From the NCBI GenBank assembly GCA_030157745.1, contig JAOAUE010000015.1:1-22596 (forward strand): a stretch of 22,596 nt of DNA. The letters run 5' to 3'. The position numbers and the translations under genes are program-made. Shown here piece by piece: positions 1 to 8,091 of this stretch. Position 1 is the stretch's first letter. Each line of letters starts with the position of its first letter. The notes under the pieces were generated by a model. It was given only the letters and a program-made list of their open reading frames with translations. It did no database searches and was not told the origin of the DNA. This DNA comes from Minisyncoccota bacterium. Lineage in GTDB: Bacteria; Patescibacteriota; Minisyncoccia; Phycocordibacterales; UBA9973.

Positions 1-573
<573 letters not shown>

Positions 574-746
574 TGAGATTGTTCTGATTGTATCTTTGAT
601 ACCAGAATTGATACGGTTGATTGCTTCGTAAGAAGCAGTGTTGTGGTAAGCGACGTAATGCTTACTCCTTGCATCAAGGTTATGATGCAAAAATCCATGG
701 TGTGTATTCTATAGAGCACAGCATGGTAGAATGAGGCAATAGAAAG
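574..746 (+). other. Structured spacer after 16S, no tRNA or 23S
   Basis: This 173-nt spacer holds a run of short hairpins: GTATC/GATAC (about 587-600), GCTTC/GAAGC (about 623-636), GTAAGC/GCTTAC (about 646-665), TTGCATCA/TGATGCAA (about 669-690) and CCATG.TGTG/CACA.CATGG (about 695-726). No tRNA-Ile or tRNA-Ala and no 23S start follow; a protein gene begins at 747. The hairpins may serve rRNA maturation or transcript ending. None has a clear U-tract, so no terminator is called. Confidence 0.45.
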
Positions 747-1268
747 ATGATTGCTGATTCAATACAAAACATAAAAAAGACAAGACAGACTCGCGTTCTC
801 TACATAATTTTTATTCTAGCAATAGGAGCACTTTTTTTGGTGCTCTTTTTGCTTTCTGGGTCCAAAAAACAAGGTGAATTTGCCACAAGTACTCCTTATG
901 AAAAAGTCTTAAATATAAACGGTGCCAAGGTTTTTGTGGACTTGGCAGATACAAAGGAGGAGCAAGAAATAGGTCTCTCAGGAAAGGCTTATTTGCCAGA
1001 AGATTATGGGAAACTCTTTGTTTTCCAAACACCAGGGAACTATGGCTTTTGGATGAAAGATATGAATTTTCCTATAGATATTATTTGGCTTGATGAAAAT
1101 ATGGTGATTTTGGGCATTGAGAAGGATATATCACCAGATACTTACCCAAATATTTTTTATCCACCACAAAGTATAAGCTTTGTACTAGAAGTTAATGCTG
1201 GGTTTTCCACAAAGTATGGCTTATCAAAAAACCAATTAATCGGTTTAGGCGACAATCTCTCTTTTTAA
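747..1268 (+). CDS. DUF192 family protein, membrane-anchored
   Basis: The 173-residue product has a short basic N-terminus and one hydrophobic segment at about residues 17-38, followed by a DUF192 domain exposed outside the membrane. Family hallmarks are visible: the REIGLSG-like turn (here EQEIGLSG), the central GFWMKDMNFPIDIIWLDE block, and the C-terminal FVLEVNAG motif. DUF192 proteins are small beta-rich proteins of unknown biochemical role, often exported in bacteria and archaea. The gene stands alone between 16S and nrdB. A TAGAAT box (727-732) ends 14 nt before the ATG, which would give a very short leader, but no convincing -35 box is visible. There is no Shine-Dalgarno site. Family assignment is firm; function is unknown. 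Confidence 0.88.
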   Translation: MIADSIQNIKKTRQTRVLYIIFILAIGALFLVLFLLSGSKKQGEFATSTPYEKVLNINGAKVFVDLADTKEEQEIGLSGKAYLPEDYGKLFVFQTPGNYGFWMKDMNFPIDIIWLDENMVILGIEKDISPDTYPNIFYPPQSISFVLEVNAGFSTKYGLSKNQLIGLGDNLSF

Positions 1269-1330
1269 TTTCAAAAAATCTTTTTATACCAAGCTCTTAC
1301 GGCGTGGCACCTTTACACAAACTTTTTTTG

Positions 1331-1346
1331 TTTACATAACTGTAAA
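1331..1346. promoter_or_regulatory. Inverted repeat upstream of nrdB, candidate operator
   Basis: TTTACA-TAAC-TGTAAA is a perfect 6-bp inverted repeat about 40 bp upstream of a TATACT -10-like box (1386-1391) that precedes nrdB. It does not match the NrdR box pattern I know, so the regulator, if any, is unassigned. Confidence 0.3.
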
Positions 1347-1430
1347 AAAGTCATTTTTTATTTCTTATTACTGTGCCATTTTGTGTATACTAAGAGCACT
1401 AAATTAGTAGCTTAAATTATTTTTTGTCTT

Positions 1431-2702
1431 ATGCCGATTACCTTGGTAAAAAAGAGAAATGGAACAGTGGTTGACTTTGACCGATCTCGCATAGAGAGCG
1501 CCATTTCTCGAGCCTACCAAGCTTCCAAAGTTCTTATTGATATTGTCTCTCTCTCTGACCTCGTTGATAGTATAGTTTCTGCCATAGAGAAGTCTTATGA
1601 TGGAGAGAGGGTTCCAGAAGTTGAAGAAATTCAAAATTTTGTAGAAAAAGCTATAGCCGACAAGGGGGATTTTGAGGTGGCCAAGGCTTATATATTGTAT
1701 CGAGAAGAGCGTAGCAAGGAACGCAGACGTGATATTTTTAAGAAAAGAGTAAGCCTAAAACCTTACGAATACCCAGAGCTTTATGAGTACGTCAGTGCTA
1801 TCCGGCACTCATACTGGATACATACAGAATTTAACTTTGTAGGAGATGTTCAGAACTTCAAGGTCAACGTCGATGAAAAGGAGCGGAATGTTATCAAAAA
1901 CGCGATGCTTGCTATTGCCCAGATAGAAGTAGCTGTCAAAACATTTTGGGGAGATATCTACAAAAAGATGCCAAAGCCTGAAATTGGGGCAGTAGGATCT
2001 ACTTTTGCTGAAAGTGAAGTTCGCCACACCGATGCTTATTCACACCTTCTTGAGATTTTAGGGCTCAATGATGTCTTTAGTAATATCAAAGATATTCCTG
2101 TTTTGATGAAGAGAGTTAACTATCTAGAGAAAGCCCTGTCAAAAGGTCGCAGTGAAGACAACAAGGAGTATAGCCAATCAGTCCTCTTATTTTCTCTGTT
2201 TATAGAGCACGTTTCTCTGTTTTCTCAGTTTTTGATCATTATGTCTTTCAACAAGCACAAAAACTTGTTCAAGGGTATTTCCAATGCCGTAGAGGCAACC
2301 TCAAAAGAAGAACAGATCCATGGACTTTTTGGTATTGACGTTATCAACATTATCAAACAAGAACACCCCGAATGGTTTGATCAGATCTTCGAAGAGGAGG
2401 TTATCGGTCTCTGTGAAGAAGCGTTTGAGTCAGAAAAGCAGGTCGTAGAGTGGATTTTTGAAAAAGGAGAGCTTGAGTTTATGAAAAAGGATGTGGTGAT
2501 AGAATTCATAAAGCAAAGGTTCAATAATTCTTTACAAAGTATAGGTGTTAGAAAGATTTTTGATACAGACGAAGGTCTGCTCAAAGAATCAGAATGGTTT
2601 TATGATGAAGTTATTGCTACAAAACACGGAGACTTCTTCAACAAAAAATCAATCAACTACAACAAAAAGAGTAAGAGTATTACCAGCGAAGACCTTTTTT
2701 AA
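1431..2702 (+). CDS. nrdB: Class I ribonucleotide reductase, small subunit with N-terminal ATP-cone
   Basis: The 423-residue protein joins an ATP-cone (about residues 1-95, starting PITLVKKRNGTVVDFD) to a ferritin-like R2 domain (about 110-400). R2 makes or holds the radical used by the large subunit to reduce ribonucleotides. Likely metal ligands are E166 (in AQIE), E196 and H199 (ESEVRH), E259 (FIEH), E294 and H297 (EEQIH). Y203 is four residues after H199, where the radical tyrosine lies in E. coli NrdB (H118/Y122). The first ligand seems to be Glu where E. coli has Asp84. The ATP-cone is the allosteric on/off site normally found on NrdA; here it is on NrdB, as known for some other bacteria. 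nrdA follows 37 bp downstream, so the two are probably co-transcribed. No Shine-Dalgarno site precedes the ATG. Confidence 0.93.
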   Translation: MPITLVKKRNGTVVDFDRSRIESAISRAYQASKVLIDIVSLSDLVDSIVSAIEKSYDGERVPEVEEIQNFVEKAIADKGDFEVAKAYILYREERSKERRRDIFKKRVSLKPYEYPELYEYVSAIRHSYWIHTEFNFVGDVQNFKVNVDEKERNVIKNAMLAIAQIEVAVKTFWGDIYKKMPKPEIGAVGSTFAESEVRHTDAYSHLLEILGLNDVFSNIKDIPVLMKRVNYLEKALSKGRSEDNKEYSQSVLLFSLFIEHVSLFSQFLIIMSFNKHKNLFKGISNAVEATSKEEQIHGLFGIDVINIIKQEHPEWFDQIFEEEVIGLCEEAFESEKQVVEWIFEKGELEFMKKDVVIEFIKQRFNNSLQSIGVRKIFDTDEGLLKESEWFYDEVIATKHGDFFNKKSINYNKKSKSITSEDLF

Positions 2703-2739
2703 AATTAAATTAATAGTTTAACCCCAAATCAAAAAACAT

Positions 2740-4467
2740 ATGTATTGGCTCAACGAAAACAGTAGAAAATTCTTAGCAAAGGGCTATCTCATGGATGGTC
2801 AGTCAGCAGAAGATCGCATCCGTGAGATTGCAGAAAACGCAGAAAAGAGACTTGGCAAGCCGGGCTTTGCTGATAAGTTTTATGACTATATGTCAAAGGG
2901 TTATTATTCTTTGGCAACTCCTATTTGGGCTAACTATGGTAAAACTCGAGGTCTTCCTATTAGTTGTTTCGGTAGTTATGTAGCTGATGATATGAGTCGT
3001 ATTCTTTATACTCATGCTGAAGTGGGTATGATGACCAAGTATGGTGGCGGGACATCAGCATATTTTGGAGATCTTAGGCCTCGTGGGGCAGAGATCAAGG
3101 GCAATGGTCATTCATCCGGCTCTGTTCACTTCATGGAGCTCTTTGATGGGCTTATAAATATAGTAAGCCAAGGTACTGTTCGTCGTGGACACTGCGCACC
3201 GTATCTTCCTGTTGAACACGGTGACATAGAAGAGTTTTTAAATATAGGAAAAGAGGGTCACCCAATCCAAGAGTCTACTTATGCTGTAACGGTGGGGGAT
3301 GAATGGCTCAAAGCTATGGTGGATGGCGATCAAGAAAAGAGAAAGATTTGGGCAAAGATTATCCAGCGCCGTACAGAGATAGGATATCCGTACATACTCT
3401 TTAGTGATACTGTGAACAATAACACTGTTGATGTTTATAAAGATAAGGGGTTAAGAATCCACGGTAGCAACCTTTGTTCTGAGATTGCTCTTCCAACAAA
3501 TGATGAACTTTCTTTTGTTTGCTGTCTTTCTTCTATTAACCTCCGTCACTATCATGATTGGAAGGATACAGATGCAGTAGAAACTCTAACAATGTTTCTC
3601 GATACTGTTATCGGTGAATTTGTAGAGAGACTGGAAAGTTTCCGAGATAGCGAAGATCCTCAAAAGCAGTCAGCGTTTTATTTTATGCAACGCGCTCATA
3701 AGTTTGCCAAAGAGCACCGAGCTCTTGGATTAGGAGTTTTGGGCTGGCACAGCTTTTTGCAAGAGAACAATATCGCTTTTGAAAGCGCTGAAGCTTCAAT
3801 ACTAAACAATGAAATCTTTGCCCTAATAAAAGAAAAAGCTTATAAGGCCTCAGAAGAAATGGCCAAAGAATACGGTGAGCCAGAAGTTTTGAAAGGTTAT
3901 AGTCGTCGCAACACTACTCTCCTTGCTATTGCTCCTACTACTTCAAGCGCATTTATCTTGGGTCAAGTCTCTCAATGTATAGAACCTCTCATGAGTAACA
4001 TCTTTGTAAAAGACGTCGACAAGATGAAGGTAACACTTCGCAATCCTATACTCGAAAAGCTCCTCGAAGAAAAAGGTCAAAATACAGCCAACGTTTGGAA
4101 CAGTATCAGAGACAACGATGGTTCTGTTCAACACCTGGATTTCCTTACAGAACAAGAAAAGAAAGTTTTCCGAACATTTAGTGAAATAGAGCAAAAGGTC
4201 ATCATTGAGCAAGCCGCTGATAGACAAAAGTATATTGATCAAGCGCAATCTCTAAACATCATGATAGACCCAGCTATCTCTGCCAAGGATCTCAACTCTC
4301 TATACCTCTATGCGTGGGAAAAGGGGATCAAGACTCTCTACTACCAACACTCTATGAATGCAGCGCAACAATTTGGCCGAAAGAAGCTCCAAGAGCAAGA
4401 GTCAGCTAAGAAGCCAAAAGTTATAATGGCAAACGAAGACGCTTTGTGTCTTAACTGCGAGGCGTAA
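2740..4467 (+). CDS. nrdA: Class I ribonucleotide reductase, large (catalytic) subunit
   Basis: The 575-residue alpha subunit reduces ribonucleotides to deoxyribonucleotides together with the NrdB encoded just upstream. Active-site elements are present: C76 in LPISCFG and C261 in FVCCLSS (the redox pair), N244/C246/E248 in NLCSEI (the thiyl radical and proton donors), and Y534-Y535 in TLYYQ, the radical-transfer pair. The tail ends LCLNCEA with a CxxC (C570, C573) that would be re-reduced by thioredoxin or glutaredoxin. It is much shorter than E. coli NrdA (about 760) and starts directly in the alpha domain, so it lacks an ATP-cone; overall activity control must come from the cone on NrdB. 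The start codon ATG has no Shine-Dalgarno site. Confidence 0.95.
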   Translation: MYWLNENSRKFLAKGYLMDGQSAEDRIREIAENAEKRLGKPGFADKFYDYMSKGYYSLATPIWANYGKTRGLPISCFGSYVADDMSRILYTHAEVGMMTKYGGGTSAYFGDLRPRGAEIKGNGHSSGSVHFMELFDGLINIVSQGTVRRGHCAPYLPVEHGDIEEFLNIGKEGHPIQESTYAVTVGDEWLKAMVDGDQEKRKIWAKIIQRRTEIGYPYILFSDTVNNNTVDVYKDKGLRIHGSNLCSEIALPTNDELSFVCCLSSINLRHYHDWKDTDAVETLTMFLDTVIGEFVERLESFRDSEDPQKQSAFYFMQRAHKFAKEHRALGLGVLGWHSFLQENNIAFESAEASILNNEIFALIKEKAYKASEEMAKEYGEPEVLKGYSRRNTTLLAIAPTTSSAFILGQVSQCIEPLMSNIFVKDVDKMKVTLRNPILEKLLEEKGQNTANVWNSIRDNDGSVQHLDFLTEQEKKVFRTFSEIEQKVIIEQAADRQKYIDQAQSLNIMIDPAISAKDLNSLYLYAWEKGIKTLYYQHSMNAAQQFGRKKLQEQESAKKPKVIMANEDALCLNCEA

Positions 4468-4468
4468 A

Positions 4469-4702
4469 GTGTCTAACTCAATTTTAAATAGTATAGGTTT
4501 AATTTTTGATATTGTAGGTGCGTGTTTGTTGTTTAGATACGGACTACCTTCAAAATTTAATGAACCACCTACTCTTTTGTTGCAAGACGGTTTATCCGAA
4601 AAAGAAATAAAAGCTAATAAAAAAATCCAATGTTTAGCAAATGTAGGTCTTATTTGTTTAATTTTAGGTTTTATTTTTCAGTTAGTAAGTAATTTTATTT
4701 AG
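4469..4702 (+). CDS. Small two-helix membrane protein
   Basis: A 77-residue ORF starts with GTG one base after the nrdA stop codon, so translation may be coupled to nrdA. The product has two hydrophobic stretches (about residues 7-26 and 55-76) separated by a charged loop containing LSEKEIKANKK. This is the layout of a small integral membrane hairpin with both ends on the same side. I recognise no family. Position suggests it is the last gene of the nrd transcript, but nothing in the sequence links it to nucleotide metabolism. The next gene is RNase P RNA, 33 bp downstream. Confidence 0.7.
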   Translation: MSNSILNSIGLIFDIVGACLLFRYGLPSKFNEPPTLLLQDGLSEKEIKANKKIQCLANVGLICLILGFIFQLVSNFI

Positions 4703-4734
4703 TTGCTATTTAAAATAAAAGGTATATATTGTCT

Positions 4735-5117
4735 TTGTTGTACCGAATGATCGCCGCGTCTGACGCGGAGGAAAGTCCGAACACACTTCGTTAAAAAGCG
4801 AGAAGGTAGTGGGTAATACCCATCGTGCGCAAGCATAGGGCTGCGAACAGAAACGATCCTATTTAGTTAGGCTGAAACGGCTAAATGTCTATCCGTGTGC
4901 AAGACCGTGTCGCGTGCGGAGCACGCGCGAGTTATAAAGTTGAAAGTTTGTAAAGTTCGTAAAGTAAGTCGCAATGTAGCTCACTTTATGAACTTTATAA
5001 CTTTATGAACTTTTGACTTTCGCGCGCTCTGCGCGTGGAGTGTCGCTTGAGGGTGTTGGCAACAACACTCCCAGATAAATGATCACTAAAACAGAATTCG
5101 GCTTATGAGTACAACAA
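4735..5117 (+). ncRNA. rnpB: RNase P RNA (bacterial type)
   Basis: This is the catalytic RNA that trims the 5' leader of pre-tRNAs. The conserved 5' core GAGGAAAGTCC (from about 4767) and the 3' core ACAGAATTCGGCTTAT (about 5090-5106) are both present and would pair as P4. TTGTTGTAC (4735-4743) pairs with GTACAACAA (5109-5117) as P1 and sets the ends. GCAAGACC (about 4899) and GCTTGAG (about 5044) are the conserved borders of the P13/P14 region. That region is replaced by a GC-rich stem (GCGTGC/GCACGC) and a long AT-rich arm (about 4931-5021). At 383 nt it is near the normal length despite the unusual arm. A terminator follows at 5122. Confidence 0.93.
4931..5021 (+). repeat. AT-rich palindromic arm inserted in RNase P RNA
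   Basis: The left half carries tandem AAAGTT-type units (ATAAAGTTGAAAGTTTGT and AAAGTTCGTAAAGT). The right half carries complementary units (ACTTTATGAACTTTATAAC and so on), with a short loop at about 4967-4980. AAAGTTCGTAAAGT can pair with ACTTTATGAACTTT using G-U pairs. The same kind of arm, sharing the string AAGTTGAAAGTTTGTAAAGT, is in 16S helix 40 at 101-187. Confidence 0.8.
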
Positions 5118-5121
5118 CATC

Positions 5122-5151
5122 AAAAAAATCCGCGTAACTGCGGATTTTTTT
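5122..5151 (+). terminator. Terminator after RNase P RNA
   Basis: AAATCCGC-gtaact-GCGGATTT followed by a T run directly after the rnpB 3' end; A run on the other side makes it possibly bidirectional. Confidence 0.85.
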
Positions 5152-5300
5152 GTTTACTTTTTCTGAAATAAAAATTTGTAAAAAATAAAAATTATTTTTA
5201 TAAAAACTTTTTATAAAAACAAAAAATAATTTTCAAAAATAAAATTTATAAAAAATATTTTTTAAAAAAATAAAAAGTTATCCACAGTTTTTATAAAAAA
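5152..5300. other. Extremely AT-rich tract with one perfect DnaA box
   Basis: About 150 bp of almost pure A and T ends at TTATCCACA (5278-5286), an exact match to the classical DnaA 9-mer. An AT-rich unwinding region beside a DnaA box is what an origin would contain, but I see only one perfect box and neither dnaA nor dnaN nearby. The box could equally be a DnaA regulatory site or chance. Confidence 0.35.
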
Positions 5301-5304
5301 AATA

Positions 5305-5333
5305 TTGCATGTGAAGAGTATACGCGAGATAAT
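5305..5333 (+). promoter_or_regulatory. Promoter for the histone-H1-like gene
   Basis: TTGCAT (5305-5310), 17-bp spacer, GATAAT (5328-5333). The predicted leader of about 75 nt can fold: TGTGATG pairs with CATCACA, enclosing GATA/TATC, and contains the palindrome GGTCGACC. Confidence 0.6.
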
Positions 5334-5413
5334 TATTGTATGTGATGATAACGCGTATCATAAATTCACGGTCGACCATCACAACATTAAAAAAATAAAT
5401 CTATTTCATTTTT

Positions 5414-5506
5414 ATGGCAGCAAAGAAAAAAGCAGCAAAAAAGAAAGTAGCTAAGAAAGCTGTAAAGAAAGCAGCTAAGAAAGCTTCAAAGAAAAAGAAG
5501 GCGTAA
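5414..5506 (+). CDS. 30-residue Lys/Ala-rich histone-H1-like DNA-binding peptide
   Basis: The ORF reads MAAKKKAAKKK followed by repeats of the type VAKKA, VKKAAKK and ASKKKK, ending in TAA. The product is almost only Lys and Ala, like the C-terminal tails of histone H1 and chlamydial Hc1 proteins, and would bind nucleic acid without sequence preference. It has its own promoter (5305-5333) and a terminator directly after it (5536-5564), which supports a real gene despite its size. Such tiny basic proteins are known from several bacteria; whether this one compacts DNA or acts on RNA or ribosomes cannot be told from sequence. No Shine-Dalgarno site is present. Confidence 0.75.
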   Translation: MAAKKKAAKKKVAKKAVKKAAKKASKKKKA

Positions 5507-5535
5507 TCCTTTTTTAACACTCTCTTTCCACTTAC

Positions 5536-5564
5536 AAAAACATCCGCTTTGGCGGGTGTTTTTG
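5536..5564 (+). terminator. Terminator after the H1-like gene
   Basis: ACATCCGC-tttg-GCGGGTGT followed by TTTT; flanked by A on the left. Confidence 0.8.
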
Positions 5565-5569
5565 CGTCT

Positions 5570-5597
5570 GGAAAAAAGAGGGCTTTTGTGGTAAAAT
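5570..5597 (+). promoter_or_regulatory. Candidate secA promoter giving a leaderless mRNA
   Basis: TGGAAA (5570-5575, weak -35), 17-bp spacer, TAAAAT (5592-5597). The -10 box ends 9 nt before the ATG at 5607, so transcription would begin within about 3 nt of the start codon. Confidence 0.45.
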
Positions 5598-5606
5598 GGA
5601 CTCCTT

Positions 5607-7928
5607 ATGGCGTTAGGATTTTTGCAAGGCCTTTTTGATAAAGGTCAAATAAACAAGTACAAAAGTACTGTAAAAGAGATCAATTCTTTGGAAGAAGAGA
5701 TTTCAAAGCTTCTAGACGCTGACTTTCCCAAAGAAACAGCCACTTTGAAAGAGCGCGCCAAGACTGAGTCATTGGATGCTCTTCTTCCTCGTGCTTTTGC
5801 TCTCGTACGAGAAGCTTCAAAGAGGGTAAGTGGTAAAAGACACTACGATGTTCAGCTTATTGGAGGGATGGTTTTACATGAAGGCAAGATCGCCGAAATG
5901 CGAACAGGGGAAGGAAAGACTCTAGTTGCAACACTTCCTGTATATTTGAATGCTTTAGTAGGTAAAGGTGTTCATGTTGTGACAGTCAACGACTACTTGG
6001 CACGCCGAGATGCAACATGGATGGGGCAGATATACGACTTTTTGGGACTTTCTGTTTCTGTTATCAATGGACAAGATACTTCTTTTGTTTATGACCCAAA
6101 TCAGTTTTCTGAAAAAGTAGAAGAGAAGTTGGATGAAGAGCGCGACGAGGAGGGTTCTTTCAAGGTTGTTAGAGAGCTTTTGAGGCCTTGCTCTCGCAAA
6201 GAAGCCTACCAGGCTGATATTACATATGGAACAAACAGTGAGTTTGGTTTTGATTATTTGCGTGACAATCTCGTGCAAACAAAAGACGACCTAAAACAGA
6301 GAGAGCATTTTTATGCTGTGGTAGACGAGGTAGACTCTATACTTATAGATGAGTCACGTACTCCGCTTATCGTCTCTTCAGCTGTTGGAGATTCTGAGTC
6401 TCTTTATAAAACAGTAAAATCAGTAGCTGACAGCTTAGAAAAAGACAAAGACTATGTAGTTGATGAGAAGCAAAGAGCTATCAGTCTGACAGACGAAGGT
6501 ATCACTCGTGTCGAAAAGATCCTTGGGATCAAAGACATGTATACTCAAGAGAGCGTCAAATACGTTCACTATGTTGAAACTGCTGTCAGAGCAAAAGCTC
6601 TATTTATCAAAGACAAAGATTATCTAGTCAAAGACGGAGAAGTGGTGATAGTGGATCCTTTTACTGGGCGTATGCAACCTGGGCGTCGTTGGAGTGAAGG
6701 TCTTCACCAAGCCATAGAAGCTAAAGAAGGAGTAAAAATAGAGCAAGAAACACGCTCTGTTGCTTCTATAACATATCAAAACTATTTCAAATTTTACAAA
6801 AAACTCTCTGGAATGACGGGGACAGCCAAAACTTCTGAAGAAGAATTCATGAAGGTTTATGCACTTCCAGTAGTTTCTATACCGACACACAGGACATCTC
6901 AAAGAATAGACAACAATGACCTTATCTTTATGACCGAAGAAGGTAAGTTTGAAGCTATAGCAAAAAAGATCAAAGAGCTAAATGCCAAAGGGCAACCAGT
7001 GCTCATAGGTACTGTCTCTGTCGAAAAAAACGAACTCCTCTCTGCCTATCTCAAACGATCCGGTATCCCACACCAAGTGCTGAACGCAAAAAACCATGAA
7101 TCAGAAGGAACAGTGACAGCTCAAGCAGGGCGCAAAGGCTCTGTGGTCATCGCTACCAACATGGCAGGTCGTGGAGTGGATATTATCCTCGGAGGCAATC
7201 CTTCTTCTGTAGAAGAGCAAGAAGAGGTTAAGTCTCTTGGTGGGCTTTTTGTTATAGGTACTGAAAGACATGAGGCTCGGCGTATCGACAATCAGCTTCG
7301 AGGTCGTGCTGGAAGACAAGGGGATCCTGGCGAAACACAGTTTTATGTTTCTTTGGAAGATGAGTTAATGCGAGTTTTCGGTTCAGAGAGAATAAAGGGT
7401 ATGATGAAGCGCCTTGGGGTTCCGGCTGACCAACCTATCACTCATAGGCTTGTTTCTTCAGCTTTAGAGTCGGCCCAAAAGAAAATAGAAGGTTTTCATT
7501 TTGATGCCCGAAAGCATACACTGGAGTACGATACTGTTTTGTCTTTCCAAAGAGATATTATTTACAAGAGGCGACGAGCTATGGTTGAAGGAGATATAGA
7601 GCATGTAAAAAGCGTATTTTATGAGCTAGGGGATAAAACCGAACTGGATAAGATCATAGACGAAAAGCTCAAAACCATAGAAGATGGAGCTCTTTGGGAC
7701 ACTATCCGTAGAATAATACTCTACACTGTGGATACTCTTTGGGTTGAGCATATAGATACCCTCGAACATACTAGACAAGCTGTAGGATTAAGAGCTTATG
7801 GGCAGAGAGAGCCACTAGTTGAGTACAAAAAAGAGGCAACATACCTATTTAAAGAAATGGAAGCCCGGCTAAAAGAGCAAGTAGTTTCAATGGTTTCTGG
7901 TATTTCTGACCAAATTCAGGCCAAATAA
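5607..7928 (+). CDS. secA: Preprotein translocase ATPase SecA, compact form
   Basis: SecA drives export of unfolded proteins through SecYEG. The 773-residue protein has the Walker A motif MRTGEGKT (98-105), DEVD (240-243), the AGRGVDIILGG segment and the QLRGRAGRQGDPG arginine-finger motif of NBD2. Compared with E. coli SecA (901) it ends just after the helical scaffold (QYKKE-like EYKKEATYLFKEME) and has no zinc-binding CxCxSG...HC tail. The helical wing between TLEYDTVLSFQRD and TVDTLWVEH is about 70 residues shorter than in E. coli. A charged insertion of about 25-30 residues (about 157-190, rich in Glu) lies in NBD1 before AYQADITYG. It stands alone with its own terminator. No SecB-binding tail means SecB-independent targeting is likely (inference). 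Confidence 0.97.
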   Translation: MALGFLQGLFDKGQINKYKSTVKEINSLEEEISKLLDADFPKETATLKERAKTESLDALLPRAFALVREASKRVSGKRHYDVQLIGGMVLHEGKIAEMRTGEGKTLVATLPVYLNALVGKGVHVVTVNDYLARRDATWMGQIYDFLGLSVSVINGQDTSFVYDPNQFSEKVEEKLDEERDEEGSFKVVRELLRPCSRKEAYQADITYGTNSEFGFDYLRDNLVQTKDDLKQREHFYAVVDEVDSILIDESRTPLIVSSAVGDSESLYKTVKSVADSLEKDKDYVVDEKQRAISLTDEGITRVEKILGIKDMYTQESVKYVHYVETAVRAKALFIKDKDYLVKDGEVVIVDPFTGRMQPGRRWSEGLHQAIEAKEGVKIEQETRSVASITYQNYFKFYKKLSGMTGTAKTSEEEFMKVYALPVVSIPTHRTSQRIDNNDLIFMTEEGKFEAIAKKIKELNAKGQPVLIGTVSVEKNELLSAYLKRSGIPHQVLNAKNHESEGTVTAQAGRKGSVVIATNMAGRGVDIILGGNPSSVEEQEEVKSLGGLFVIGTERHEARRIDNQLRGRAGRQGDPGETQFYVSLEDELMRVFGSERIKGMMKRLGVPADQPITHRLVSSALESAQKKIEGFHFDARKHTLEYDTVLSFQRDIIYKRRRAMVEGDIEHVKSVFYELGDKTELDKIIDEKLKTIEDGALWDTIRRIILYTVDTLWVEHIDTLEHTRQAVGLRAYGQREPLVEYKKEATYLFKEMEARLKEQVVSMVSGISDQIQAK

Positions 7929-7993
7929 CAAAAAGCCTTTGGTTATAGCTTTATAAGACAATTTTCTTGATTATTTGTCAATGATTATGTTCT

Positions 7994-8022
7994 AAAAAAC
8001 CCTTATAAAATAAGGGTTTTTT
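7994..8022 (+). terminator. Terminator after secA
   Basis: AAAAACCCTTA-taaaa-TAAGGGTTTTTT at 66 nt after the secA stop. Confidence 0.85.
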
Positions 8023-8026
8023 ATAT

Positions 8027-8085
8027 TTGACACACCTATTTTTTGTTGTATAACCATTGACAGAAAAGCTCCTTTGTGCTAATAT
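8027..8085 (+). promoter_or_regulatory. Two tandem promoters for the lysozyme-like gene
   Basis: P1: TTGACA (8027-8032), 16-bp spacer, TATAAC (8049-8054). P2: TTGACA (8057-8062), 17-bp spacer, TAATAT (8080-8085). P2 is close to consensus and would start transcription near 8092. Confidence 0.75.
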
Positions 8086-8091
8086 ATAAGA

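Noticed and set aside
5152..5300. Confident call of a replication origin
   Set aside because: Only one perfect DnaA box, and neither dnaA nor dnaN nearby; kept as a low-confidence site.
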